Counted from the first letter of the stretch, positions 52,631 through 60,703 are shown. The stretch is 64,000 bases of DNA from Blastococcus sp. DSM 46786 (GCF_900109665.1 NZ_FOAO01000023.1:1-64000), one strand, 5' to 3'. The notes: generated from the letters alone by a model not told the origin. Made by a program: numbers and translations.

Positions 52631-53098
52631 GTGAACCGCGTCGGCCAGACTGTGCCGGTGCCCGGGACCGACGACGCCTCCGGTGACCTGCCGGTCACCG
52701 GGTCCCTCGTCGTGCCCGCGGCCGCCCAGTCCTGGCGGTTCTCCCGCAGCTCGGGGCCGGGCGGGCAGGGCGTCAACACCGCCGACTCGCGGGTCGAGCT
52801 CTCGGTGCGCCCGCTCGACCTGCCGGGGCTGACAGACCCGCAGCGGGCGCGGCTGGCGTCCCGGCTCGGCAGCCGGCTGGTCGACGGCGTCCTCACCGTC
52901 GCCGCCAGCGAGCACCGCCAGCAGTTGCGCAACCGGCAGGCGGCCCGCGAGCGGCTGGCCGCGGTGCTGCGGGCCGCGCTGGCCCCGCCGGCGCCGGCGC
53001 GGCGGCGCACCAAGCCCACGCGGGGCTCCCAGGAGCGCCGGATCTCGGCGAAGAAGCAGCGCGGTCAGCTCAAGAAGCAGCGCCGGAACTGGGACTGA
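52631..53098 (+). CDS. arfB: Peptidyl-tRNA hydrolase ArfB-type ribosome rescue factor
   Basis: A 155-residue protein with the release-factor GGQ motif in SRSSGPGGQGVNTADSRVEL and a C-terminal basic tail (RRRTKPTRGSQERRISAKKQ and following) that enters the mRNA channel of stalled ribosomes. Without a stop-codon recognition domain it releases peptides from non-stop complexes. Length fits ArfB/YaeJ (about 140). GTG at 52631 follows a leaderless -10. Confidence 0.93.
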   Translation: MNRVGQTVPVPGTDDASGDLPVTGSLVVPAAAQSWRFSRSSGPGGQGVNTADSRVELSVRPLDLPGLTDPQRARLASRLGSRLVDGVLTVAASEHRQQLRNRQAARERLAAVLRAALAPPAPARRRTKPTRGSQERRISAKKQRGQLKKQRRNWD

Positions 53099-53114
53099 CG
53101 GGAGCCCCGCCGCG

Positions 53115-54014
53115 TCAGCCGGCGAGGACCTCGGCCATCACCCGCCGGGCCCGCCGGCCCTCGGGCACCGGCAGCAGCGGGTGCACGTGCACCAGGCCCT
53201 CCTCCTCGTGGTGGTCGACCGGCACACCGGCCGCGCGGGCGCGCTCGACCAGCAGCCGGGTGTCCGGGCTGGTGATGTCGCGGGTGCCGCTGAACACGGT
53301 CAGCGGGCCGAGCCCGGCCGGCTCCCCGAAGAGCGGGCTGACCAGCGGGTCGGTCAGCGGCAGGTCGCCCCGCCAGAGCTCGATCGCCGCCCGGGTGCCG
53401 GGGCGGGCCAGCCAGGGGTCCGTCGGCTCGACGACGTCGATCTCGGGGTTGGCCAGGGTCAGGTCCAGCGCGGGGGAGACGAGCACGGTCCGGTGCAACG
53501 GTGGCACCCCCCGCTCGCGGAGCAGCAGCGCGGCGGACAGCGCGATCTGGCCGCCGGCCGAGTCGCCCATCGCGGTGACCCGCCCGGCGCCGTGCCGGTC
53601 GACCAGCGCGGCGATCAGGTCGGCCACCTGGGGCACCACCGTCGCCGCCGTCCCCACGGGCGCCAGCGGGTAGACGGGCACGGTGATCGCGGTGCCGCTG
53701 CGGGCGGCGAGCCGGGCGACCAGCCGCCAGTGCAGGGGGTGGATCTGGTTCACCCAGGCGCCCCCGTGCACGTAGACGGCGGCGCGGTCCGGCGTCCGGT
53801 CCCGGGGCAGGACGTGGTAGACCGGCCAGCCGGTGGCGTGGTGGACGTCCACCTCGACCTCCACCGGGCCGAGCCCGCGGGGTGGCCCGTACGGCACCGG
53901 GCGCAGCAGGCGGTCCTGCACTCCCTGCAGCAGCAGCTCCGGGCGCTCGAACTCCCGCCGGAAGCGGAGCAGGCGGAGCAGCGGGGGCAGCAGGCGGCCG
54001 GCAGGGCTGGGCAC
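53115..54014 (-). CDS. Alpha/beta hydrolase (HSL family esterase)
   Basis: A 299-residue hormone-sensitive-lipase-type esterase. The oxyanion-hole motif VYVHGGAW (about residue 80), the nucleophile Ser in AMGDSAGGQ (about 150) and later Asp and His residues (SGTRDITSPDT, EEEGLVHVHPL) make a full triad. Substrates are probably short acyl esters. GTG at 54014. Converges on arfB with 16 bases between stops and is preceded by the GNAT gene on the same strand. Confidence 0.88.
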   Translation of the reverse strand: MPSPAGRLLPPLLRLLRFRREFERPELLLQGVQDRLLRPVPYGPPRGLGPVEVEVDVHHATGWPVYHVLPRDRTPDRAAVYVHGGAWVNQIHPLHWRLVARLAARSGTAITVPVYPLAPVGTAATVVPQVADLIAALVDRHGAGRVTAMGDSAGGQIALSAALLLRERGVPPLHRTVLVSPALDLTLANPEIDVVEPTDPWLARPGTRAAIELWRGDLPLTDPLVSPLFGEPAGLGPLTVFSGTRDITSPDTRLLVERARAAGVPVDHHEEEGLVHVHPLLPVPEGRRARRVMAEVLAG

Positions 54015-54047
54015 GGGACCTCCGGGATCGGGGGGTCTGGGAAGCGG

Positions 54048-54710
54048 TCAGCTGAGCGACAGCGGTTCGCGCACGAGCACCCACAGCGGCAGCTCGTCGT
54101 CGCTGGTGCGGGTGGTCTCGGTGACCTGGAAGCCGAAGCCGCGGAAGAAGCGCACGTTGGCCCAGCCGAACACCGCCGCTGCGGCCGGCGTCCTCTCCGC
54201 GTCGCAGCGCACCACCACCGGCGCGAGCACGGCGGCGGCCAGCCCCCTGCGCCGGGACGACGGCCGCACACCCAGGTGCCGCAGCCGCCAGTGCGGCCGG
54301 TCGGGCAGCGCCGCGGTGACCAGCGCCTCGGTCTCGGCGACCACCCGGGCCCGGCCGGCCGACAGGTAGGGCAGCTCGCGGGCCAGGGCGCCCCGCACGT
54401 CGTCGGGCAGGGGGCGGGTGCCGGGCGCGCCGGCCGGGGGCTCCCAGACGGCGACGGCGTCGCGGTCCTCGGTCACCCAGGCGGTGCCGGTGGCCACCCC
54501 GCGGTGCGCGGCGTCGAGCTCGTGGAGCCGGGTGAGCCGCTGCATGCGGCCGTCGTCCGGCAGCGCCCACCGGGTCCAGCGGGAGTCGGCCAGCGCGACG
54601 GTGAGGGTAGCGGCGATCGCCGGGACGTCGCGCTGCTCGGCCACCCGGACGTCGGGGCCGGGTTCGTCGGGGTCGTCGATCCGCCGGACTATCGGGCCTG
54701 GGGGAGTCAC
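54048..54710 (-). CDS. GNAT family N-acetyltransferase
   Basis: A 220-residue acetyltransferase: VRVAEQRDVPAIAATLTVAL at the start, and the acetyl-CoA loop LRHLGVRPSSRRRGLAAAVL in the second half, followed by FFRGFGFQVTE. The target is unknown. GTG at 54710 (VTPPGPIVRRIDD) is preferred to longer frames because the sequence upstream is the palindromic divergent promoter region. Confidence 0.8.
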   Translation of the reverse strand: MTPPGPIVRRIDDPDEPGPDVRVAEQRDVPAIAATLTVALADSRWTRWALPDDGRMQRLTRLHELDAAHRGVATGTAWVTEDRDAVAVWEPPAGAPGTRPLPDDVRGALARELPYLSAGRARVVAETEALVTAALPDRPHWRLRHLGVRPSSRRRGLAAAVLAPVVVRCDAERTPAAAAVFGWANVRFFRGFGFQVTETTRTSDDELPLWVLVREPLSLS

Positions 54711-54718
54711 CCCCGAAT

Positions 54719-54760
54719 CCCACCACGGCCGCCCGTACCGTCGACGGCGGCCGTGGTGGG
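54719..54760. promoter_or_regulatory. 42-bp palindrome in divergent promoter region
   Basis: CCCACCACGGCCGCC (54719-54733) and GGCGGCCGTGGTGGG (54746-54760) are perfect 15-bp inverted arms around CGTACCGTCGAC. TACCGT in the centre can serve as a -10 for the rightward gene. Between two divergent starts this is a likely operator or cruciform; the regulator is unknown. Confidence 0.6.
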
Positions 54761-54762
54761 CC

Positions 54763-55257
54763 GTGATCGGGACCGTGCCTCCACCCGTGCGCGATCTCCG
54801 CAGCCGCACCACACGCGAGGTCATGGCTTCCCACCTCGAGCACCGCCGCACCGGCGACCTCGAGGCCGACCTCGAGGCCGACCTCGCCGAGAACTACCAC
54901 CCCGAGGTCGTGGTCCTCTCCGCCCGCGAGGTGTTCCGCGGCCATGACGGCGTGCGCGCCTCGGCCCACCGGCTGTGGCGGGCCGCCGCCGAGGGCACCT
55001 GTTCCTACGGCTACGTGCTGGCCGACGAGCGCATGGCGATGCTCGAGTGGGCCGGGCGCAACCCGCAGTTCGACATCCGGTGCGGGATCGACTCCTACCT
55101 CGTCGAGGACGGCTGGGTCACCGCCCAGACGATCCACTACCGGGTGGAGGACGCCGGGCTGTCGGCCGCCGGTGCGCTCCGCGTCCCGCCGGACCAGGTG
55201 GAGGTGCACGCGGTCGACGACCCGGCCCGCATGCCCGGTCTCGCCGACGGCACCTGA
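54763..55257 (+). CDS. SnoaL/NTF2-like protein
   Basis: A protein of about 164 residues (or 160 from GTG 54775). The core EHRRTGDLEADLEADLAENY, VVLSAREVFRGHDGVRASAH, MAMLEWAGRNPQFDIRCGID and SYLVEDGWVTAQTIHYRV matches the small NTF2/SnoaL fold, used by small-molecule isomerases, cyclases and many uncharacterised actinobacterial proteins. A GAGGCCGACCTC repeat encodes DLEADLEADL. The exact start is uncertain. Divergent from the GNAT gene. Confidence 0.75.
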   Translation: MIGTVPPPVRDLRSRTTREVMASHLEHRRTGDLEADLEADLAENYHPEVVVLSAREVFRGHDGVRASAHRLWRAAAEGTCSYGYVLADERMAMLEWAGRNPQFDIRCGIDSYLVEDGWVTAQTIHYRVEDAGLSAAGALRVPPDQVEVHAVDDPARMPGLADGT

Positions 55258-55354
55258 CCGGAGCGCGCCCGCCCGCCGCCGCACACCGGCCCGGCGGGCG
55301 CCGTGAGGTGAACGGAACCAGCGTTGACGCCGGGGTCGACGCGGGGAAACGACG

Positions 55355-55557
55355 GTGACCCACTCTCGTCCCGTGTCCGCACCCGCCTCGCCTCCCGCCG
55401 CCGTCCCGGGTGTGCGGTCCTCACGGACGGCGAGCACCCACTGCCCCTACTGCTCGCCGCAGTGCGGGATGGCCGTGACCGCCCGGCCACCGGCGCGGCA
55501 CCGATCCGCCTCTCCCCGTGCGCGAGGAGGACGGCGCCCTGGTGGTCGAGGTCTAGG
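55355..55557 (+). pseudogene. Relic of molybdopterin oxidoreductase (nitrate reductase-like) N-terminus
   Basis: A GTG at 55355 opens a frame with STHCPYCSPQCGMAVTARP, closely resembling the [4Fe-4S]-binding start THCPYC-x-x-QCGM of assimilatory nitrate reductases. Similarity ends after about 45 residues; another frame then reads VREEDGALVVEV and stops at 55557. The gene's remaining 650 or more residues are absent and a LysE gene occupies the space. A 5' remnant of a deleted nitrate reductase is the simplest reading. The stretch 55258-55354 holds nothing else I recognise. Confidence 0.55.
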
Positions 55558-56179
55558 TGCGCTCGGTGGCCAGGCGCACGGAGAACCCGAGCATGGCCAG
55601 GCCGGTGGCCGTGTCCAGCGCGCGGCGCACCCGGCGCCGCGCGAGCCACCGCCGTGCCCGGCCGAGGACGAGCACGAGAACGACCAGCCACACCAGCCCC
55701 ACGACCGCATGGGTGCCGGCGAACAGCACGAGCGGTGCGGTCGCGGCGTCGGGCCCGAGGAACTGGGGGAGCACGGCCAGGTAGAACACCAGCACCTTGG
55801 GGTTGGTGATGTTGGACAGGAAGCCCTGCCGCCAGCCGCGCACCGCTGTCCCCGGCGCAGCCCGCCCGCCCTCGACCGCGGGATAGTCACCGCGCAGTGC
55901 GGAGCGCAGCGCCTGGACCCCGAGCCAGGCCAGGTAGGCGATCCCGGCCCAGCGGATCGCCTGGAACAGCGGTTCGACCCGCACGATCACCGCGGCCAGC
56001 CCCGCGGCGGCGGCTGCGCCCTGGACCAGGTTGGACGTGGTGACGCCCACGGCGGCCCACCAGCCCCGTCGCCGGCCGCCGACCAGTGCGTTCCGCACGA
56101 CGACGGCGAAGTCCGCGCCGGGCACGAGCACCAGGAGCGTCGCCAGCCCCAGGAAGGAGAGATACGCCGGCCAGTCCAC
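55553..56179 (-). CDS. LysE/RhtB family amino-acid exporter
   Basis: A 208-residue membrane protein with six segments: LSFLGLATLLVLVPGADFAV holds the PGAD/PGPD family motif, then GVTTSNLVQGAAAAAGLAAV, AIRWAGIAYLAWLGVQALR and SNITNPKVLVFYLAVLPQFL. Exports amino acids such as threonine, homoserine or lysine. GTG at 56179 is selected because TACAGT lies 7 bases upstream (leaderless). An XRE-cupin regulator gene lies upstream on the same strand. Confidence 0.9.
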   Translation of the reverse strand: MDWPAYLSFLGLATLLVLVPGADFAVVVRNALVGGRRRGWWAAVGVTTSNLVQGAAAAAGLAAVIVRVEPLFQAIRWAGIAYLAWLGVQALRSALRGDYPAVEGGRAAPGTAVRGWRQGFLSNITNPKVLVFYLAVLPQFLGPDAATAPLVLFAGTHAVVGLVWLVVLVLVLGRARRWLARRRVRRALDTATGLAMLGFSVRLATERT

Positions 56180-56186
56180 GGGCGCG

Positions 56187-56192
56187 ACTGTA
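56187..56192 (-). promoter_or_regulatory. -10 element for leaderless lysE-type gene
   Basis: TACAGT on the minus strand, 7 bases before the GTG at 56179. The 56200-56340 region upstream contains several TGCGCA/TGCGCAT half-sites but no gene. Confidence 0.5.
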
Positions 56193-56357
56193 GGAGACCT
56201 GGGCGTGCCGATCCCGGCGGCCACGGCGTCCGGGCAGCGGCCGCCTGCGCGCGATCGGCCTCAGCGCTCGCCGTTCCCGGACGGTGTGCGCAGACGCGCA
56301 GTTCCAAGAGCGCACTCGCCCTGCGCATCCGCGCACAGCGTTCCGCGGTGCGGCGCC

Positions 56358-56933
56358 TCAGGCCGGCCGGGCGCGGACGTGCATGCGCTCGCCCTGAGGG
56401 CCGACCAGGATGAGGGTCTCCGCCGGCTCGGCGAACGGGTTGGAGAAGGCGTGCGGCACGCGGGTGTCGAACTCGACGACCTCGCCGGGGCCCAGCACGA
56501 AGTCGCGCGACCCGAGCAGCAGCCGGATCCGCCCGGACAGCACGTAGAGCCACTCGTAGCCCTCGTGCACCTTCTGGTCGGTGTTGCCGACCTGCCACCG
56601 CGGCGGGAACAGCTGCTTGTACGCCTGCAACCCGGTGCCGGGCTGCCGCGTCAGCGGAACCATCGTCATGCCGTCGCGCTCCACGGGGTGCCCGTGCACC
56701 CGCGGGTCGGCCGGCGCCTGCGCGTCGACGAGGTCGTCCAGGGCGACGCCGTATGTCCGTGCCAGCGGCAGCAGGAGCTCGAGCGTCGGCCGGCGGCCAC
56801 CGGACTCCAGCCGCGACAGCGTGCTCACCGAGATGCCGGTGTCCTCGGCGATCTCGGTGAGGGTGCGCCCGCGTTCGGTGCGCAGCGCCCGCAGGCGGGT
56901 GCCGACGTTCTGCAGGACGGCGTCGTCGGTCAT
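56358..56933 (-). CDS. XRE-cupin transcriptional regulator
   Basis: A 191-residue regulator. Residues ~10-65 form the helix-turn-helix (GTRLRALRTERGRTLTEIAE, DTGISVSTLSRLESGGRRPT); ~105-188 form a cupin sensor (KVHEGYEWLYVLSGRIRLLL, VLGPGEVVEFDTRVPHAF). Such proteins sense small ligands and control adjacent transport or detoxification genes. Divergent from the thioredoxin-reductase-like gene; the shared region has repeated GTTTGCCA sites, so autoregulation and control of that gene are likely. Confidence 0.9.
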   Translation of the reverse strand: MTDDAVLQNVGTRLRALRTERGRTLTEIAEDTGISVSTLSRLESGGRRPTLELLLPLARTYGVALDDLVDAQAPADPRVHGHPVERDGMTMVPLTRQPGTGLQAYKQLFPPRWQVGNTDQKVHEGYEWLYVLSGRIRLLLGSRDFVLGPGEVVEFDTRVPHAFSNPFAEPAETLILVGPQGERMHVRARPA

Positions 56934-56941
56934 GTCGAGGA

Positions 56942-56970
56942 GTTTGCCACTTCGGCAACGCTGTTTGCCA
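56942..56970. promoter_or_regulatory. Candidate operator of XRE-cupin regulator
   Basis: GTTTGCCA occurs at 56942-56949 and again at 56963-56970, 21 bp apart (two helical turns), with an inverted GGCAA at 56954-56958 forming TTGCC-N5-GGCAA. It covers the regulator's start-proximal promoter and lies 20-45 bases upstream of a GACAGT -10-like hexamer for the divergent gene. Confidence 0.5.
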
Positions 56971-57001
56971 GCGGGTGAGCGCCGGGGCGACAGTGGGCGC
57001 C

Positions 57002-57949
57002 ATGGACGAGCGGTACGACGTGGTGGTCATCGGAGGCGGCGCGGCGGGGCTGAGCGGAGCGCTCACCCTGGCCCGCGCCCGGCGCAGCGTGCTGGTGGCG
57101 GACGCGGGCGAGCCCCGCAACGCCCGCGCCGGGCACGTGCACAACTACCTCGGCCGGGAGGGCGCGCCTCCCGCCGAGCTGTACGCGATCGGCCGGGGCG
57201 AGGTCGAGGGCTACGGCGGCGCGGTCGTGCCCGGCCGGGTCGTGCACCTGCGGCGCGAGGACGACGGGTTCCGGGTCACCCTCGAGGGCGGCGGATCGGT
57301 GCGCGCCCGCCGGCTGCTGCTGGCCACCGGGCTCACCGACGAGCTGCCCGCGCTCCCGGGCGTCGACGAGCGGTGGGGGAGCACGGTGCTGCACTGCCCC
57401 TATTGCCACGGCTGGGAGGTGCGCGACCGGGCCGTCGGCATCGTGAGCACCGGCCCGATGGGCGCCTACGCGGCGCAGCTCTGGCGGCAGTGGACCGACG
57501 ACGTGGTCCTCTTCGTGCACACCGGCGCGGAGCCCACCGAGGAGGAGTGCGAGCGGCTGGACGCACGCGGGGTCCGCATCGTCCGCGGCGAGGTGGCGGG
57601 GCTGGAGGGCGCCGCCGCCGTCCGGCTGGCCTCCGGCGAGCTGGTCGAGCGGGACGCCGTCGTCGTCGCGCCCCGCTTCGTCGCCAACGCCGAGCTGCTC
57701 GCCGACCTCGGCGCCGTGCCGGTGCCGGTGGAGATGCACGGCGCGGTCATGGGCACCCACCTCCCCGCCGACCCGACCGGGCGCACCGACGTGCCGGGCG
57801 TGTGGGTGGCCGGGAACGCCGGTGACCTGAGCGCCCAGGTGATCGTCGCCGCGGCCCAGGGGCTCCGGGCCGGGGCCATGATCAACGCGGACCTGATCGA
57901 GGAGGACACCCGGGCCGCGGTGTCCCGGCGGCGGGAGGTGGCGGCGTGA
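57002..57949 (+). CDS. Thioredoxin-reductase-like FAD/NAD(P) oxidoreductase
   Basis: A 315-residue two-dinucleotide-fold flavoprotein: YDVVVIGGGAAGLSGALTLA binds FAD, LHCPYCHGWEVRDRAVGI carries the redox CxxC and leads into the NAD(P) domain, and GVWVAGNAGDLSAQVIVAAA is the C-terminal FAD motif. Resembles low-Mr thioredoxin reductases but is in the actinobacterial group not linked to a thioredoxin gene, so the partner is unclear. Starts at ATG 57002. Coupled to the methyltransferase gene. Confidence 0.88.
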   Translation: MDERYDVVVIGGGAAGLSGALTLARARRSVLVADAGEPRNARAGHVHNYLGREGAPPAELYAIGRGEVEGYGGAVVPGRVVHLRREDDGFRVTLEGGGSVRARRLLLATGLTDELPALPGVDERWGSTVLHCPYCHGWEVRDRAVGIVSTGPMGAYAAQLWRQWTDDVVLFVHTGAEPTEEECERLDARGVRIVRGEVAGLEGAAAVRLASGELVERDAVVVAPRFVANAELLADLGAVPVPVEMHGAVMGTHLPADPTGRTDVPGVWVAGNAGDLSAQVIVAAAQGLRAGAMINADLIEEDTRAAVSRRREVAA

Positions 57950-58587
57950 GGGCCACCGACCGCGAGACCTACGACGAGCTGTACCGGTCGGCACCGGCGG
58001 TGTGGAGCGGGCGGCCCAACCGGCAGCTCGTCGTCGAGGCGGCCGGGTTGCCGGCCGGCACCGCGCTGGACGCCGGCAGCGGCGAGGGCGGTGACGCCCT
58101 GTGGCTCGCCGAGCGGGGCTGGCGGGTCACCGCGGTGGACTTCTCGCCCGTGGCCCTGCAGCGCGGCGCCGCGGCGGCGAGGGCACGGGGGCTGGCGGAC
58201 CGGGTCGAGTGGGTGCACGCCGACCTGGAGGAGTGGACGCCGCCGCAGGGCGGCTTCGACCTGGTCACGGCGCACTACCTGCACGCACGGAGCGCCGGCG
58301 AGCGCACGGAGTTGTTCCGGCGGTTGGCCGCGGCGGTGGCGCCCGGCGGGACGCTGCTCGTCGTCGGGCACCTGCTCGACGCGGCCGCCGCGCATCACCA
58401 CGGAACCGGGCACCTGGACCCCGCGGTCTTCTACCGCGCCGAGGACGTCGCGGCGGTGCTCGACCCGGGGGAGTGGTCCGACGTCGTCACCGGGGTCCGC
58501 GAGCGGGACCACGGGGCGGCGGAGCGGACCGGCAACCCGGTGCCAGACACCGTGCTCGTCGCACGCCGGACATCGAGGGCGCGGTAG
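57946..58587 (+). CDS. SAM-dependent methyltransferase (class I)
   Basis: A 213-residue methyltransferase. Motif I is ALDAGSGEGGDALWLAERGW, motif II VTAVDFSPVALQRG, and VEWVHADLEEW then FDLVTAHYLH follow. This resembles the thiopurine-methyltransferase-like/TehB group. GTG overlaps the stop of the oxidoreductase; such flavoprotein-methyltransferase pairs under an XRE-cupin regulator suggest detoxification of a reactive compound, possibly a chalcogen or electrophile; this is inference. Confidence 0.88.
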   Translation: MRATDRETYDELYRSAPAVWSGRPNRQLVVEAAGLPAGTALDAGSGEGGDALWLAERGWRVTAVDFSPVALQRGAAAARARGLADRVEWVHADLEEWTPPQGGFDLVTAHYLHARSAGERTELFRRLAAAVAPGGTLLVVGHLLDAAAAHHHGTGHLDPAVFYRAEDVAAVLDPGEWSDVVTGVRERDHGAAERTGNPVPDTVLVARRTSRAR

Positions 58588-58697
58588 CGCAGGGGTCGGA
58601 GCTCGCCGAGGGCCCGGCGGCGGTGCGCCTCCTCGGCCAGCTGGCGCGCGGCGACGACGGCTGCGCTGTCCGGCCGCTCGTGCTGGCTGACGGGCAT
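58431..58697 (-). CDS. Small hypothetical protein, antisense overlap
   Basis: A frame of 88 residues from ATG 58697, with a strong GGAGGG ribosome-binding site. The first 45 residues (MPVSQHERPDSAAVVAARQL and following) lie outside other genes and look like an amphipathic helix; the rest runs 157 bases antisense to the methyltransferase 3' end and is low-complexity. The start region may be real and the C-terminus read-through from a lost stop. Low certainty. Confidence 0.35.
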   Translation of the reverse strand: MPVSQHERPDSAAVVAARQLAEEAHRRRALGELRPLRYRALDVRRATSTVSGTGLPVRSAAPWSRSRTPVTTSDHSPGSSTAATSSAR

Positions 58698-58793
58698 GGC
58701 GGGCTCCCTCCGGTGTCCTCTACCGGGGAAGACGTGCCGGGGAGGGCGGATCGCACCGGCGCGTAGATCACGAATCGGTCACGATCCGGCGGG

Positions 58794-59585
58794 TCAGCTG
58801 CGCGGGAGGCCGAGGTCGGCGAGCGCGGCGGCCACCGCGTCCTCGCGGAGCACCTCGAGCACGAGCAGCCGGTGCACCAGCACCCCCCGGCGGGTGAGCC
58901 GCAGATCGGCCATCCGGAGGCGGGGCAGCGCGGCGCCGCCGGGGCGCGGCTGGGCCGGCGGCGGGTCGAGGAGGCCGGTGCGCTGCAGCTCGGCGACGTC
59001 CTCCTGCGCGCCCCACGCCGTCCAGCCGCGGGGGTCGTCGTCCAGCGGCGTCATGGGCAGCGGCACGCGGTCCCGGCGGCCGACGGCGGCCAGCAGCGCG
59101 AGCTGCCGCCAGCTGAGCGCGCCGGCCAGCCGCAGCGCGCGGCCGACCAGCCCGGGGTCGATGTCGGGGGAGACGGCCACCTCGGCCAGCAGGTAGCCGA
59201 GGTGGCGCACCCGGCGCTCGTCGGTGGAGGTGCGGGCGGCGAGGAGCACCGCCTCGGTGAGCTCGTCGGCGACGGGGCGGTTGCCGGGGCGGTCGTCGAG
59301 GAAGCCGTCGCCACGCACCGCCCGGCCGGCGCGGTGCACCGTGACCGCGTGCTCCACCGCGAAGGCGAGCGCGGCGCCGGCCCGCACCCGCTCGCGCCCC
59401 TCCGACAGGCCGGCGGCGTCCGCCGCGGCCCGCCGGAGCACCGCCGCGAAGCGGTCGTGCACCTGCACCCGGGCGGCCGCGGGCTCGAACACCACCGTCG
59501 CCGCGGCGGCGCTCATCGACCCCGCCACCGGCGCTCCGGCCTCGACGAGGGCGCGCCCGGTGCTGGTCTCCTCGGCTGCGGTCAC
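58794..59585 (-). CDS. Hypothetical helical protein
   Basis: A 263-residue protein from GTG 59585, mostly alpha-helical: VQVHDRFAAVLRRAAADAAG, AALAFAVEHAVTVHRAGRAV, RVRHLGYLLAEVAVSPDIDP and LSWRQLALLAAVGRRD, ending with a winged-helix-like MADLRLTRRGVLVHRLLVLE. No family recognised. The frame remains open upstream to 60080 but that part is low-complexity, so the start is uncertain. Confidence 0.6.
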   Translation of the reverse strand: MTAAEETSTGRALVEAGAPVAGSMSAAAATVVFEPAAARVQVHDRFAAVLRRAAADAAGLSEGRERVRAGAALAFAVEHAVTVHRAGRAVRGDGFLDDRPGNRPVADELTEAVLLAARTSTDERRVRHLGYLLAEVAVSPDIDPGLVGRALRLAGALSWRQLALLAAVGRRDRVPLPMTPLDDDPRGWTAWGAQEDVAELQRTGLLDPPPAQPRPGGAALPRLRMADLRLTRRGVLVHRLLVLEVLREDAVAAALADLGLPRS

Positions 59586-60109
59586 CCGGCGATCTTCGTC
59601 GGTCCGGAGGCCCGGCTGCACCCCGGGACGGGACCGCCTCACCCGCTGGGGCCACGGATCGGGGCACGGGCCCGACCACCGAGGAGGGCCGGGCCCGGTG
59701 GCCGGTCGGACGCCGGTGCGCTGCATCAGCGTGCCGCGCCGCAGGTGGCAGGACCAGGGGACCGCCCCGCAGAGGACGTAGGAGCCGCAGAAGGCCAGCA
59801 GCGTGAGCAGTCGCGCTCTGCCCAGCGCAGGTGGGCACAGCGTGACTTCTCGCCGGACCCTCAGGCGGTCTACCCGGGTCACCTCCTCGCCGAGGCGACC
59901 GCCGCTCGCCGACGGAGGACCACCGACCGAACCAGGTCCCGCCGCGCCACCGGCCGGCCCTGCGCCGAGGCCCGGGAGCGCGGGTCTCCGGGCCGCCGTG
60001 CGCGTGTGACCTCCCGGGAACGACTCCCTCGACCGCGATGCGGAGGGACGGTGAGGTCGCCGGTCGGCGGCCCGGCCCATCTGTCGGTGCCCGGTGCCAC
60101 CATCTGTCC
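59586..60109. other. 524-base region without a convincing gene
   Basis: Between the helical hypothetical protein and the GNAT gene. The minus strand has an open frame with one hydrophobic, Cys-containing stretch (LLTLLAFCGSYVLCGAVPWS) that could be a small membrane peptide, but flanking residues are Pro/Arg-rich and no start stands out. No tRNA, riboswitch or mobile element is evident. Confidence 0.5.
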
Positions 60110-60703
60110 ATGGCGATCGAGGTGCGGCCGGCGAGGAGCTTCCCCGACGTGGCGGCGGTGCTCGGCCCCAAGCGGCCGGACGCGAACGTCTGCTGGTGCC
60201 TGAGCTACCGGCTGACGACGTCGAGGGAGAACCGGGAGCTGGCCGGGCCGGCGCGGGGCGAACGGGTGCGGGAGCTGCTGGGGGAGGAGCCGCCGCCCGG
60301 CGTGCTCGCCTACGACGGCGAGGAGGTCGTCGGCTGGGCGGCGGTGCACCCGCGGGCGGACACGGGCTTCGCCCGCAACCGGAGGATCCCGCACGTGGAC
60401 GACCTCGACGTCTGGTCGCTGTGGTGCGTCCGCGTCCGCCCCGGTCACCGGGGGAAGGGCATCGCCCACCACCTGGTCGCGGGCGCCGTGGAGTTCGCCC
60501 GCGCGCAAGGGGCCCCGGCGGTCGAGGCCTACCCGGTGGACAACGACGGGCGGAAGGTCGACCTGACGATGGCCTACGTCGGCACGCGGGCGCTCTTCGA
60601 GCGCGCGGGGTTCGAGAAGGTCGCCGACACCGACTCGGTGCTCAACGGCTTCCCGCGGGTGCTGGTGCGGCGGGACCTGCGGTCTCAGGTCCGGAGGCGG
60701 TAG
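60110..60703 (+). CDS. GNAT family N-acetyltransferase
   Basis: A 197-residue acetyltransferase: IEVRPARSFPDVAAVLGPKR, a CWCLSYR segment, and the acetyl-CoA loop LWCVRVRPGHRGKGIAHHLV, then FERAGFEKVADTDSVLNGFP. The N-CWC pattern is shared by a group of actinobacterial GNATs of unknown substrate. ATG at 60110. Its 3' end overlaps the convergent HemD-like gene by 19 bases. Confidence 0.87.
   Translation: MAIEVRPARSFPDVAAVLGPKRPDANVCWCLSYRLTTSRENRELAGPARGERVRELLGEEPPPGVLAYDGEEVVGWAAVHPRADTGFARNRRIPHVDDLDVWSLWCVRVRPGHRGKGIAHHLVAGAVEFARAQGAPAVEAYPVDNDGRKVDLTMAYVGTRALFERAGFEKVADTDSVLNGFPRVLVRRDLRSQVRRR

Noticed and set aside
59700-59870. Possible riboswitch or structured RNA in the gene-poor interval
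   Set aside because: I compared it by eye with cobalamin, TPP, ydaO and guanidine core motifs and found none; GC-rich folding alone is not evidence.
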